A stretch of DNA of 64,000 nt from Streptomyces sp. G-G2 (GCF_030063135.1 NZ_JASISO010000040.1:1-64000), one strand, 5' to 3'. Positions 25,827 to 35,420 are shown, counted from the first letter of the stretch. A program made the numbers and translations. Notes: generated by a model from the letters alone, not told the origin.

Positions 25827-27833
25827 TTACAGGTACCAGCTCTGGCCCGGGTAGGCAGGGTCGGGGGAGTGCCCCCACTGCTGGGCGGGTGCGCCATTGT
25901 CCTTGCTGGAGTTGCTGATCTCCAGGGTCTTGCCGCTGTTGACGTTGCTGATGTTCAGGCTGACGGTGCTGCCGGCCTGCGTGATCGTCCACTGCATGGT
26001 GGGGATGTCGTAGCAGGTGTACTGCTGCGCACGGGCCCCGTTGTCCTTGCTGGAGTTGAGGATCTCCAGGCACTTACCGCTGTTGACGTTGACGATCTGG
26101 TAGACGCCCGGGGTGGCGGTCGGCCGGTACTCCCACTGCGCGCCGCCCTGGGAGCCGCAGGTCCACTGCTGGGCGAGGGCGCCGTTGTCCTTGCTGGAGT
26201 CGGTGATCTCCAGGCACTTGCCGCTGTTCACGTTGCGGATCCGGCCGCCAGCGGGCACGGGTACGGGCGAGGGCCAGGCATTGGCGCCGTAGGCCAGGGC
26301 GCCCTGGCCGTTGCCCTTGTAGAAGTTGAAGCGCTGCTGGTTGTTCCACAGGCCGCCGAGGTCGGCCTTGCCATCGCCGTTGAAGTCACCCGACAACATG
26401 ACGGACATGCCGTTCCAGCTGGTGTCGGGCCACATGGAGACCCCGTCGTCGAGGCCCCCCGCGGTGTTCCCGCTGTAGCGCCGCAGGGCGCCGTCGGCGG
26501 CGATGGCGACGACGTCGTCGCGGCCGTCATTGTTGAAATCACCGGTGGTGATCTTCTGTATGTTCAGCCAGGTGGCGTCCGGCCACATCTTGCGGCTCTG
26601 GCCATTGAGCACGCCGTCCGAACCGGTCAGGTACGCGTAGAGGGAGCCCTTGGAACTGCCGGAGCCCCAGACCGCGAGCAGCCCGTCACGCCCGGAGCCG
26701 TCCGCCTTGTAGCGGGTCAGCTGGAGCATGACGTTCCAGTTGGTGGTCTGGTCGCCCCACATGGACTTGGCCGAGGCCAGGGAGCCGTCCGGCTGACCGG
26801 TGTACAGGCGCAACGCGCCCGTGCTCCATACCGCGGCGATGTCGGTGATTCCGTCGCCGTTGAAGTCACCGCCGATGATCTTCGTAGCGCCACCCCAGCT
26901 GCCGTCGGACGTCCACAGAGCGCGGCCGTACTCGAAGGTGCCGTCGGGGCGGCCGGCGAAGGTGTGCAAGTTTCCGTCATCGGTGACGGCAGCGACATCG
27001 GTGCGCCCGTCCCGGTTGAAATCGCCGGTCGTCATCACACCGGTGACCTTGGGCACCAACGACGCCAGCCGCACTGCGGGCGTGGTCTTGCGGACCTGGT
27101 CGATCCAGGCCGCCACATCGTCCAAGCGCACGGCGACCGCGCCGGTACGGGTCTCGGCCGGAGCCGTTCCGAGGCAACCGCCCTGCCAGGAACGCGAGTT
27201 AACGGCCACCAGCTCCACCGCACCGCCCTGCTGCCGCAGGGCCGGCCCGCCGGTGTCACCCTTGCAGACCACCGTGTCACCGGACGCGTTCAGACCGAGC
27301 GCACCGCTGTCCGTGGAGGCCACGGTGAAGACCCCCGTGTGCGCCTTGTCCGGAACCCACTCCGTCTTCGTCCGCCCGAACCCCAGCGACGTCAGCTGCT
27401 CACCGGCCACCGGGGCGGTGGTGGCGACCTTGACCGGATCCACCCCGACGACCCGCCAGGCGAGCTTGACCATCACCAGGTCGCGGTCCGCGTGCGGCAC
27501 CAGCTCCACTGCCTCGACCACGGTGCCCGTCGACTGCGTGAGATCGGTGCGGCCCACGGTCACCGTCGTCTTCAGCGCCGGCTTCCCGGCCGGGACCGGC
27601 GCAGCGCCGTCCCGGAAGCAGGACGCGGCGGTCATCACCCACTGGGCGTCGACCAGCGCGCCGGAACAGGAGGCCTTGTCACCGATGGTGACCTTCGCCG
27701 CGAAGCCGTAGCCGGTACCGGGGGCGTCGGTGCCCGCGAGGGCCGTGGCGGGGGCAATGGTGAGGAGTCCAGCTCCTACTGTCGTAGCGACCAGGGTGGC
27801 AGCCCACGCGGTGCGCGAACCATGTACGGACAT
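25827..27833 (-). CDS. Secreted trypsin-fold pseudoprotease with FG-GAP and ricin-lectin domains
   Basis: A 668-residue exported protein. The signal peptide (about 1-33) is followed by an S1 trypsin-like domain (about 40-250). There the histidine box reads WVMTAASCF, with Ser71 where TAAHC has His; Asp118 (RDLVMVKL) is kept; and the nucleophile box reads CKGDTGGP, with Thr194 for Ser. Classical catalysis is therefore not expected. Residues about 260-535 are FG-GAP/VCBS units (TGDFNRDGRTDVAAV, GGDFNGDGITDIAAVW, TGDFNNDGRDDVVAI, SGDFNGDGKADLGGLW) that normally bind Ca2+. The tail has three ricin-type units (VNSGKCLEI-SSKDNGA-AQQW). ATG 27833 follows AGAGGA. A 28049-29686 paralogue lies just upstream on the same strand, about 215 bp away. 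Confidence 0.9.
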   Translation of the reverse strand: MSVHGSRTAWAATLVATTVGAGLLTIAPATALAGTDAPGTGYGFAAKVTIGDKASCSGALVDAQWVMTAASCFRDGAAPVPAGKPALKTTVTVGRTDLTQSTGTVVEAVELVPHADRDLVMVKLAWRVVGVDPVKVATTAPVAGEQLTSLGFGRTKTEWVPDKAHTGVFTVASTDSGALGLNASGDTVVCKGDTGGPALRQQGGAVELVAVNSRSWQGGCLGTAPAETRTGAVAVRLDDVAAWIDQVRKTTPAVRLASLVPKVTGVMTTGDFNRDGRTDVAAVTDDGNLHTFAGRPDGTFEYGRALWTSDGSWGGATKIIGGDFNGDGITDIAAVWSTGALRLYTGQPDGSLASAKSMWGDQTTNWNVMLQLTRYKADGSGRDGLLAVWGSGSSKGSLYAYLTGSDGVLNGQSRKMWPDATWLNIQKITTGDFNNDGRDDVVAIAADGALRRYSGNTAGGLDDGVSMWPDTSWNGMSVMLSGDFNGDGKADLGGLWNNQQRFNFYKGNGQGALAYGANAWPSPVPVPAGGRIRNVNSGKCLEITDSSKDNGALAQQWTCGSQGGAQWEYRPTATPGVYQIVNVNSGKCLEILNSSKDNGARAQQYTCYDIPTMQWTITQAGSTVSLNISNVNSGKTLEISNSSKDNGAPAQQWGHSPDPAYPGQSWYL

Positions 27834-28048
27834 GATGATCCTCTTGGTATGGGAAGGAGCGGAATCCGGTCGGACCACGGTGCGGACACACCCTCGAGCG
27901 CGTCAGGTGCGGATGGCTCCGCCGCCCGGGCCCGTGGGGCCTGCCGGGCGGAAGCAGCACGGCTCCTGCTCCTTCGAGAGGGCCGCGCCCGAGCGTGTAC
28001 CGGTCCCCGCGGCGCCACGCGGCCCCGCGGGGAATGGAGTCCGGTGGG

Positions 28049-29686
28049 TCAGAGGGTGGCGGCGAGGGAGACCGGGCCCAGGGTTCCGGCGACGCCTTGG
28101 GTGTTGACCGAGGTGACCGGAGACCAGGTGCGGTCGGTGTGGCGGATGATGTGCAGGATCCGGTTGTCGCTGGTGGTGACGGCGAGCTGGAGTTCGCCGT
28201 CGACGGTGCCGGCGCCGATGGAGGTGGCCGTCAGGGTGCCGAGGCTGCTTTTGAGGTCACCGAAGGGCGCCCAGGTGCCGTTGGCGTAACGGACCGAGTG
28301 GTACTGGCGGGTGCCGTTGTCGGTGGCGATGACGAGGTGGGTGTCGCCGCCCGCACCCGCCATGCTCACCGAGCTGATGGGGCCGCTGGCGCCGGCGGCC
28401 TGTGCGACGTCCCCCCATGTGGTCCAGTGAGCGGTGGTCCGGCGAATGGTGTGGAAGGCCTTGCCGCCGCTGACGGCGACGACGTGGAGCTCGCCCCCGG
28501 AGCTGGCGGTGGCGACGGAGGTGACGGTGCCGATCGGGCCCGTTGCGGCGGCGACGTCACCGAAGGCGGTCCAGTTCCCGGTGGCGTTGCGCACGGTGTG
28601 GAACACCTTGCCGCCCGCGACCACCACGACGTGGAGGTCGGCGCCGATGGAGACGGTGGAGACCTGGGTGATGTTGGGGAGGGCGCCGGCTTCGGCGGAG
28701 AGGTCACCGAACGCGCCCCAACTGCCGTTCGCCTTACGCACCGTGTGCCGAAGGCGGCCGTCCGTACCCAGCGCCACCACGTGCGTGTCGCCGTTGATCC
28801 CGGCGGCGGCGGCTGTGCGCACGCCGCCGATGTTTCCGGCCTTGGACTGCACGTCTGTGAAACCGGTCCAGGATCCGTCGGCCAGGCGGATGCCCTGGTA
28901 GAGGCCGGTCCCCGCCCGCACGAGGGTTTCGGCCTTCCAGCCCGGCGTCAGGGCCCTCGCCTGCTGCACCCAGTCGTTGAGGTCGTCGATCCGTGCGGAG
29001 ACGGCCCCGGTGCGGGTCTCGGTGGTGGCCGTACCCAGACACCCTCCCTGCCAGGAGCGGCTGTTGACGCCTATCAACTCGCCGGCCGCGTTCAGCAGTG
29101 GGCCGCCGGTGTCGCCCTTGCAGATGGCGTCCGTGCCCTTGCCGGTGATGGTCAGCGTGGTGGGGTCGGCGGCGTCGACGGTGAACATGCCGGTGTGCGC
29201 CTTGTCGGGCACCCACTCGGTCTTCGTACGGCCGAACCCGGCCGACGTGACGTCGGCGCCGACGGCCGGTGCCGCGACGCCGCGCTTGATGCCCGTGACC
29301 CCGGTGGCGGGGTCGGCGAGGCGGGCCAGGACCAGGTCTCGGTCCGTACGGGGCACGACCTCGACGACCTCGACGGCCTGGCCGCTGCTGAGGGTGGCGG
29401 TGCTCTTCAGCGCGGGCTTCCCGGCGGGGACCTGCGCACCGGGCGTGGTGGCGAAACAACTGGCGGCGGTGGCGATCCACCACTGGTCGACCAGCGTCGC
29501 GGTACAGGCGCGGGAGTGGGCTTCGTCGCCGATGTTCAGCTTCGCGACGTTCACAAGCTGCCCGGTGGCGGCCTCGGGACCAGTCATCGCCAGGGCGGGA
29601 ACGGACGGGATCAGACCTGCCGAAACCGCGGTGGCGGAGACCAGGAGGCCAGCCATCCGTGCCGAGCGCAGACGGAGTGCAGACAT
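28049..29686 (-). CDS. Secreted trypsin-fold pseudoprotease with beta-propeller repeats
   Basis: A 545-residue paralogue of the neighbouring protein. It has a signal peptide (LLVSATAVSAGLIPSVPALA) and an S1 domain to about 240 with the same losses: WWIATAASCFA (Ser76 for His) and CKGDTGGP (Thr193 for Ser), with Asp117 retained. GFGRTKTEWVPDKAHTG and VNSRSWQGGCLGTA are shared almost exactly by both. The C-terminal 300 residues are about six repeats of roughly 48 residues (THVVALGTDGRLRHTVRKAN, LHVVVVAGGKVFHTVRNATG, LHVVAVSGGKAFHTIRRTTA), resembling tectonin/PLL-type propeller blades that bind glycans. ATG 29686 follows GGAAG. The trypsin fold probably serves as a shared scaffold. Confidence 0.88.
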   Translation of the reverse strand: MSALRLRSARMAGLLVSATAVSAGLIPSVPALAMTGPEAATGQLVNVAKLNIGDEAHSRACTATLVDQWWIATAASCFATTPGAQVPAGKPALKSTATLSSGQAVEVVEVVPRTDRDLVLARLADPATGVTGIKRGVAAPAVGADVTSAGFGRTKTEWVPDKAHTGMFTVDAADPTTLTITGKGTDAICKGDTGGPLLNAAGELIGVNSRSWQGGCLGTATTETRTGAVSARIDDLNDWVQQARALTPGWKAETLVRAGTGLYQGIRLADGSWTGFTDVQSKAGNIGGVRTAAAAGINGDTHVVALGTDGRLRHTVRKANGSWGAFGDLSAEAGALPNITQVSTVSIGADLHVVVVAGGKVFHTVRNATGNWTAFGDVAAATGPIGTVTSVATASSGGELHVVAVSGGKAFHTIRRTTAHWTTWGDVAQAAGASGPISSVSMAGAGGDTHLVIATDNGTRQYHSVRYANGTWAPFGDLKSSLGTLTATSIGAGTVDGELQLAVTTSDNRILHIIRHTDRTWSPVTSVNTQGVAGTLGPVSLAATL

Positions 29687-29951
29687 GCGTCTTCCTTCAG
29701 TTGATCAAGTGCGTAGGAAATCGATCGAGGGTGCTGCCGAAAGGTGCGTCTTCGGTCGCGCACGTCGTACGCCCCGGCGGATTCGGTCGGGGTCTTTCGC
29801 CTCGATCGCGCGTCGCCGGACTGCGGGCGATGTGGATTCCGGTGAATCCGCGAAGCCGTTACCGGGAAGACTTCCGTCGGCCGGATCTGATTCAGCGTGC
29901 GGGAACAGGATTCGGGGACTTCGCGAACGGAAGTCACCGGTCCTGCCACTG

Positions 29952-30473
29952 CTACTTGGAAGACCTGATTTCCATGAGCATGAAGTCACGCCCCTGCTCG
30001 TCCGCGCTCTCACCGACCGGAGTCCAGGTGCCCTTGTTCACGTCGAACGTCTTGGACTCCGCGCCCACGGACATGTCGACCCGGGTGGCGTACGAGTTCC
30101 CCTTGATGCTGAAGACCGAAGGAATTTCCAGGGTCAGATATCCTTGGTTGCCCGTGATACGGAAGCAGATTTTGTCGTTCGTACGGGACCAGACCTCGAG
30201 CAGATCGCTCGCGCTCGCGCAGTCGGCGAGAAGGATATGGCCGTCACCGCGCTTCAGCGTGATGTGCTGTTCCGCGAGAACCTTGTCCGCGTTCGGGTAC
30301 CCGAAGTCCTCTACGGCGTAACCGGGACCCTCTTCGGCAACCGCCTTCATACCGGAACCACTTGCGGTGACGGCCGTCCCGCCCGTCACGCCGCTCGCGA
30401 TCGCGACCCATGCCAGGGCGCCCGCGCCCACGGCCGCGCCAACGGAGCGCACAATTGCCTTGCTTACCTTCAT
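29952..30473 (-). CDS. Small exported protein of unknown function
   Basis: A 173-residue protein with an N-terminal signal (AIVRSVGAAVGAGALAWVAI, then ASGVTGGTAVTA) and a mature region with KVLAEQHITLKRGDGHILLA, DCASASDLLEVWSRTNDKIC and FRITGNQGYLTLEIPSVFSI. Two Cys could pair. It looks like an all-beta extracellular domain. ATG 30473 follows AGGACAGCG. Codon use is slightly less GC-biased than the neighbours. No family recognised. It lies upstream of and on the same strand as the pseudoproteases, about 265 bp away. Confidence 0.75.
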   Translation of the reverse strand: MKVSKAIVRSVGAAVGAGALAWVAIASGVTGGTAVTASGSGMKAVAEEGPGYAVEDFGYPNADKVLAEQHITLKRGDGHILLADCASASDLLEVWSRTNDKICFRITGNQGYLTLEIPSVFSIKGNSYATRVDMSVGAESKTFDVNKGTWTPVGESADEQGRDFMLMEIRSSK

Positions 30474-31065
30474 CGCTGTCCTAGTCGTCGGTTCCGGGAG
30501 TGAGTCCCGCAACGTGTGCCAACGCGGAGGTGAAGGCCATGAATGACCAATGGGGAATGCGCTCGAACGCGAGCTCATCACCCCTGGAAGTCCCCCACTC
30601 CCAGCAAGATCGTAACTACGTGCCCAGTTTTCCGTAACCCCCCGTAAAGAAAAGGGAGATGGCGGATGGCGGGAAGTGTGCAGTCCCGCAGGGCCCTCCG
30701 TATAGAAACATCTGCCTCGATGCTCGTCCATCCATATATTGGTGACAAAATAGGGCAAGTCGGCCACCTGGTACGTGACGTGCACCACGTTTGCCCGCGC
30801 CTCTCGCTGTTTCGGAATAGTGAATTCCACACCTTGCCTGCGGAAGGTTTCATTCCAGGTTTTGACGAGGATCGTGCGGCGTCTGCCGATTCGAGGTGAC
30901 GGGTGTTCAACCCGCTCTTTGACGCATAGGGTCGTGGCGCGTGCCCATCACTTCCCCCCGATTTCCTTACAGGCCGGGGAGCATGGGCGCAGCCAAAACA
31001 ACTCGCTGTCTGGCGATGCCGTCACGCGCGCGCCGCACACCAGGCACTGATCCCTAAGGACCGTT
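30474..31065. other. AT-richer divergent intergenic region
   Basis: A 590-bp gap between divergent exported-protein genes. It contains a locally AT-rich stretch (about 30700-30755: TATAGAAACATC, CATCCATATATTGGTGACAAAATAGG), unusual here and the best place for promoters. No convincing gene. Confidence 0.5.
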
Positions 31066-34000
31066 TTGGACACCATGTATTGGAGCAGGCGGCGCATCCT
31101 CGGCGCCGTCGCGGCAACCACGGCCGCCATCACCACCTCCAGCCTCGTGCTCAACCCAGCGGCCGCGTGGGCCGCCGCGCCGCCGGCGGACGACAACGGT
31201 GACCCCTTCCTGCTGCCGGACACCGACCGGGCCAAGGTCGTCAAGGCGTGGCTGCTGGGTGGCAAAGCCGTTCGTGCGTCAGCGGCAGCGGCGCTGACCG
31301 GATCCGACGCGGAGGTACAGAACTTCCTCGCCGTGAAACTGCCGTCGGACACGGCCATGGACAACCGGGTCGCGATCATCACCTCCCTGGTACGGGGCGG
31401 CAAGGGCAGCCGGCGCGAAGCCGTCGCTGCGATCAACGGCGGTGACTCCACCATCGCCGCCTACCTGGGGGGCGGCTTCAAGGGCGCCATCGCCGAAGAC
31501 CTGCGGGTCGCCACCGCCACGGTGATGGCCAGTGGCGGCAAGGCCGTGAACCGCGTCGGCAACGCCGCCCTGAACGACGGCTCCCAGGCCGCGTTGGAGA
31601 CGTTCCTCACCGACGGGCAGTACGCGGCCCGCGAGGAGGACATGCGCGTCGAGACCTCCAAGCTGATGATGCAGGCAGGTCCGGAGGTGCAGAAGTACGC
31701 CTCCCGGGCGCTCTCCGGCTCCGCAGCCGACGTCGAATGGTTCCTTGAGACCGGCCAGTACATCGCCCGGGCCCGCGACCAGGAGGCTTCGAAGATCCAG
31801 GAACTCGTGGCGGTCGTCCAGCGCGAAGGCAAGAAGGCCGATGCGATGACGAAACAAGCCGTGGAGGCCGGCGCCCGGGCCGTCGAGGCGGCGTCGAAGG
31901 CCAAGGAAGCGGCGGAGAACGCCGCGGCCGAGGCCCAGGCAGCCCAGAACGACGTGGCCAAGGCCGGTAAGGCGGCCCGCAACGCCGGAGAGGCGGCGAA
32001 GGGCGCGGCCGACTCCGCTCGGGTCGCCATGAGCGCGTCCAACGCCGCTGTTCAGGCCTCGCGCCGGGCCGCCTACGCGGCCGCTGCCGCGAGTCAGGCC
32101 GCGGCCAGCGCGGGCTCCGCTGCCGCCCGGGCGTACGGCGCTGCCATCGCCGCCTCCAAGGACGCCTCTCAGGCAGCCGCCTGCAAGGACGCCGCCGTCG
32201 CCGCTCGCACCGCCGCGGCCCAGGCACGCAGTGCCGCTACGGCCGCCGACTTCGCCGCCGGTGCGGCGTCCCAGGCCGCGGGGGCCGGGGACGCCGCCGC
32301 CTCGGCAGCACGCAACGCTTCGGCCGCCGCGAACGCTTCGGCCGCCGCGGCCAGTGCCGCGGGCGCGGCCCAGGCCGAGGCCGCGGAGGCCAAGCGGCAA
32401 GCGCAGATCGCCGGCGCCAACGCCCAGATCGCCACCAACGCCGCTGGTACCGCCCAGGTGTTGGCCAACGCCGCGGCGACCGCCGCGCGGACCGCGCGCG
32501 ATGCCGCGAACAGCGCGGCCGACCACGCCGAGAAGTCGGCTGCCGCCGCCGACTGGGCCGTCCAGTACGCCGGCCAGGCGGTGGAGTACGCGAAGAAGTC
32601 CACCGAGTTCGCCAACGAAGCCACCAAGGCCGCGAACACCGCCACCGACGCCGTCATTCAGGCGGTCGCGGTGGAGAAGAGCGCGCGCGAGGCCGAATGG
32701 CAGCGCCTGGACCAGGACATGAAGCAGGCGATCGAGGAGACCCGCCTGCTGGCGCAGGCCGAAGTGCAGGAGAAGGCCGACTACGCCAAACGGCGCACCC
32801 AGGCCGAGCAGGCCGAGCAGGCCACCAAGGACTTCGTGACCCAGGCCGAGTCCGCCCTCAGGACGGGTGACCTGGGGGGTGCGGCCACGCTCGGACGCAA
32901 GGCGGCCATTGCCCTGATGGCCTCCAAGGGATCCTGGTCGCAGGAGGCGGCCCGGTTCGCGCTGGCGGGCACGGACTCGGACGTACACGTCTGGATCGAC
33001 ACCGACCGGCGGATCGCGCAGCGCCAGGACGACCGGGAGACCAGTCTCTACCTCGCCAAGACCTGCGCTCCGGACATCGCCTCCGCCGCGACCACGGCAC
33101 TGGCGAGCAGCGCCCCGGACGCCGCGACGGACTTCCTCAGCACCGGAGTGATCCAGGCCGCCGCGATGGACAACCGTGTCGCGGTCAACCGGGTCCTGGC
33201 CAACAACCCCGGCCGTGCGGTGACGAAGGCGGCGAACGACGCACTCAACGCCGGAACCCCCGGCGCCCTCTACGAATTCCTCGGCAGCACGTACGAGGCG
33301 GCGCAGCAGGAGGACGACACCGTCGCCACCGCGACCCTGCTCAGCACCGGGGGACCGTACACCAAGTCCCACGCGCAGGCCGCGATGGAGGGTCCGGCAT
33401 GGATGCGCCGCAACTTCATCGCCTCGGTCCAGCACAAGACCGCGCAGCTGGACTACGACTCGGCCACCCACATCGCCGCGATGCAGGGAGCGATCGCCGC
33501 GGCCGCGAAGATCGCGCACAAGGCTCAGGAGGACGCGGCCCGCGCTCAGGAGGCGGCTGCCAAGGCCCGCAATGCCGCCAACGAGGCGCTGGACTGGGCG
33601 AACAAGGCCACCCAGTCGGCCTCGAACGCGGCCACCTCCGCGCGGGACGCGGATACGCTCGCGAGCAACGCCGAGAAGTCGGCCGCGTCCGCTCAGGCTT
33701 CGGCCGACAAGGCGAAGCAGGCGGCCGCCACGGCCCGGACCGCCGCGCGTTCGGCCAACTACTCGGCCAACCGCGCGGTGGACGCCGCTTTCAACGCGGT
33801 CGCCTCCGCCAACGCCGCCCAGGCGTCCGCCGCCTCCGCCCACTCCTCCGCGGTGCAGGCCGGCCAGGACGCGAAGACCGCAGCGACGGCGGCGAGCCAG
33901 GCCCACCAGATCGCCCTGGACAAGCGGACGGCCGAAGTCGCGGCCGCGGCCAAGAAGGCTGCCGAGGAAGCGAAGGCGGCCAAGGGCGCCGGGCTGAACC

Positions 34001-34431
34001 CGGCCGACAAGCCGGAGAACGACAGCGTCAAGGGCGGCCTTCCCTGGTGGAAGGAGGACGCGCGGTGGATGGCGGACGCGACGAACGCCCTCAGCATCAT
34101 GTTCGGATTCGCCTCCGCCTTCACCGGCCTGGCCGGCCTGGGCATCGGGATGTTCTTCCCGCCCGCGGTCCCGTTCATCGAGGGTCTCGCGACCGGCTTC
34201 GGCTACACCTCCATGGCCTTCTCCGGGCTCAGTACGCTGTTCACCGGGATCGGCTACGGGTGGACGAGCAGCCAGTTCAAGTCCTCCCTCGCGAGCACCG
34301 CCCTGGGTGTCCTCACCTTCGGCCAGTCCAAGTGGATCGGTGCTGTGGGCGCCGGGACCGTCGCCACGAAAATCACGCAGTTCGGGCACGACCTCGTATC
34401 GCCGGTCACCAGCCTGCTGTCCCTCTTCTGA
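31066..34431 (+). CDS. ALF-repeat, alanine-rich exported protein with hydrophobic C-terminus
   Basis: A 1121-residue exported protein. TTG 31066 has AAGGA at good spacing; ATG 31075 is three codons later. A Tat-like leader (WSRRRILGAVAATTAAI) ends near AWAAAPP. Residues about 50-235 are ALF repeats (VVKAWLLGGKAVRASAAAAL, AAYLGGGFKGAIAEDLRVAT, ALETFLTDGQYAAREEDMRV, VEWFLETGQYIARARDQE). About 235-590 is a very long Ala-rich helical rod. A second ALF block follows (about 595-790), then a second rod to about 970. The last 130 residues hold two or three hydrophobic segments (SIMFGFASAFTGLAGLGIGM, FIEGLATGFGYTSMAFSG). ALF repeats occur in the stalks of Streptomyces polymorphic-toxin-type proteins. 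The C-terminus resembles a membrane-inserting tail, not a known nuclease. Confidence 0.85.
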   Translation: MDTMYWSRRRILGAVAATTAAITTSSLVLNPAAAWAAAPPADDNGDPFLLPDTDRAKVVKAWLLGGKAVRASAAAALTGSDAEVQNFLAVKLPSDTAMDNRVAIITSLVRGGKGSRREAVAAINGGDSTIAAYLGGGFKGAIAEDLRVATATVMASGGKAVNRVGNAALNDGSQAALETFLTDGQYAAREEDMRVETSKLMMQAGPEVQKYASRALSGSAADVEWFLETGQYIARARDQEASKIQELVAVVQREGKKADAMTKQAVEAGARAVEAASKAKEAAENAAAEAQAAQNDVAKAGKAARNAGEAAKGAADSARVAMSASNAAVQASRRAAYAAAAASQAAASAGSAAARAYGAAIAASKDASQAAACKDAAVAARTAAAQARSAATAADFAAGAASQAAGAGDAAASAARNASAAANASAAAASAAGAAQAEAAEAKRQAQIAGANAQIATNAAGTAQVLANAAATAARTARDAANSAADHAEKSAAAADWAVQYAGQAVEYAKKSTEFANEATKAANTATDAVIQAVAVEKSAREAEWQRLDQDMKQAIEETRLLAQAEVQEKADYAKRRTQAEQAEQATKDFVTQAESALRTGDLGGAATLGRKAAIALMASKGSWSQEAARFALAGTDSDVHVWIDTDRRIAQRQDDRETSLYLAKTCAPDIASAATTALASSAPDAATDFLSTGVIQAAAMDNRVAVNRVLANNPGRAVTKAANDALNAGTPGALYEFLGSTYEAAQQEDDTVATATLLSTGGPYTKSHAQAAMEGPAWMRRNFIASVQHKTAQLDYDSATHIAAMQGAIAAAAKIAHKAQEDAARAQEAAAKARNAANEALDWANKATQSASNAATSARDADTLASNAEKSAASAQASADKAKQAAATARTAARSANYSANRAVDAAFNAVASANAAQASAASAHSSAVQAGQDAKTAATAASQAHQIALDKRTAEVAAAAKKAAEEAKAAKGAGLNPADKPENDSVKGGLPWWKEDARWMADATNALSIMFGFASAFTGLAGLGIGMFFPPAVPFIEGLATGFGYTSMAFSGLSTLFTGIGYGWTSSQFKSSLASTALGVLTFGQSKWIGAVGAGTVATKITQFGHDLVSPVTSLLSLF

Positions 34432-34452
34432 CGGGACACGGCGCACAAGTGC

Positions 34453-34490
34453 TGCACGGGCCGACGGCAGAGCTGCCGTCGGCCCGTGCA
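34453..34490 (+). terminator. 18-bp perfect hairpin after ALF gene
   Basis: Arms 34453-34470 (TGCACGGGCCGACGGCAG) and 34473-34490 are fully complementary, with the AG between them. It lies 21 bases after the stop codon. It should separate transcription of the ALF gene from the next one. Confidence 0.85.
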
Positions 34491-34521
34491 CGGGCACGGC
34501 CGGCCACCGGCCGGTGGCCCG

Positions 34522-34552
34522 TCCGTGGGTCCGTGGGTCCGTGGGCCCGTGG
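34522..34552. repeat. 8-bp direct repeats CCGTGGGT, four copies
   Basis: CCGTGGGT CCGTGGGT CCGTGGGC CCGTGGGA lies immediately before the start of the next gene, so copy-number change would alter its leader or ribosome site. Confidence 0.8.
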
Positions 34553-34574
34553 GAGCATGTGCTCAAATGAACCC

Positions 34575-35102
34575 ATGGCGGATACGCGCACGGCCCTGGG
34601 ACCGCTGGAACGTGTGAACGGCACCTGGGTAGTTGGCGACCCCGGCCGACCCGGTGGCTCCTGGATCGAGTTCCGCGCCGAGGGGCTGTACCGGCACGGG
34701 CGCGGCGGGGACGGCGAGTCGATCCCGTGGTCGAGGATCATGCTCGGGGTCGGGGTGGTCATCGGGCGCGGCCACCCGAATCACGGGCAGTACTCGCTGC
34801 TGGGCATGCTCGGCAACCTCCCCGGCCCCTTCAACGGGCGCGGCGGTGGCCATCTCGATATGACGCTCCGTCACCCCTACGAGGACCGCAAGCTGACCTT
34901 TGCCCGGCATGCGCATGCCTACCGTCTCTTCGACACGGTGCTGCTGCAGGAACTGCTGTCGCAGGTCGTCGCCGCCGGTGAGGCGCAGCGGCTCGGTGAC
35001 CCCGACTGGCTGGGACAGGTGGTCGGCCGCCTGGGACTGCTGACGCCCTGGCCGAAGGGCTCGGGACTCAGCGAAGCGCTGGAAAGGGCCTGGCGGGTCT
35101 GA
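34575..35102 (+). CDS. Conserved-looking cytoplasmic protein, unknown function
   Basis: A 175-residue soluble protein: LGPLERVNGTWVVGDPGRPG, GSWIEFRAEGLYRHGRGGDG, SIPWSRIMLGVGVVIGRGHP, then DMTLRHPYEDRKLTFARHAH and a helical C-terminus. It looks like a PH-like beta fold followed by helices, with no signal or membrane helix. ATG 34575 and ATG 34557 (six codons earlier, GGAG only one base away) are both possible. It follows the ALF gene but behind a strong terminator, so an immunity-protein role is only a weak possibility. Confidence 0.65.
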   Translation: MADTRTALGPLERVNGTWVVGDPGRPGGSWIEFRAEGLYRHGRGGDGESIPWSRIMLGVGVVIGRGHPNHGQYSLLGMLGNLPGPFNGRGGGHLDMTLRHPYEDRKLTFARHAHAYRLFDTVLLQELLSQVVAAGEAQRLGDPDWLGQVVGRLGLLTPWPKGSGLSEALERAWRV

Positions 35103-35169
35103 CGCGTGCCGCGCCGCCCCCTCGACCTCCGTGAACCGCCACCTCACCGACGCACACTCCCGAGGGCCG

Positions 35170-35420
35170 CCCCGTCGCCGGACTACTCGGCAGGGCACTG
35201 TCCCGGGCGGTGCCCCGTGTGATCGTCACCGACAAGCTGCGCTCCTACGGCGCCGCCCACCGCGAGGTCGTGCCCTCCGTCGAGCACCGCTCCCACACGA
35301 GCCTGAACAACCGGGCCGAGAACTCCCACCAGCCGACGAGGCAGCGTGAACGCGCCGTGAAGGGCTGGGTCACGCAGGATCCGGGGCAACGGTTCCCCCT
35401 GCGACCGGGCCGGCCCGGCG
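35170..35420 (+). pseudogene. IS6-family transposase C-terminal scrap
   Basis: Reads VPRVIVTDKLRSYGAAHREV, VPSVEHRSHTSLNNRAENSH and QPTRQRERAVKGW, the D(35)E region of IS6-family transposases (TDK--SY, NNRAENSHQPTR). It then decays. The first catalytic Asp and N-terminus are absent. Confidence 0.85.

Noticed and set aside
25806..28289. 827-codon open frame antisense to the pseudoproteases
   Set aside because: Composition is Val/Gly/Asp-rich shadow sequence; the minus-strand genes have domains, signal peptides and ribosome sites.
31279..34566. 1095-codon open frame antisense to the ALF gene
   Set aside because: It is the mirror of an Ala-rich GC-biased gene: Gly/Arg/Leu-rich, no domain, no ribosome site. 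The + strand has clear signal peptide and ALF repeats.
34575..35102. Immunity protein for the ALF-repeat protein
   Set aside because: A perfect 18-bp terminator stem separates the genes and the sequence shows no immunity-family signature; kept only as a weak possibility.
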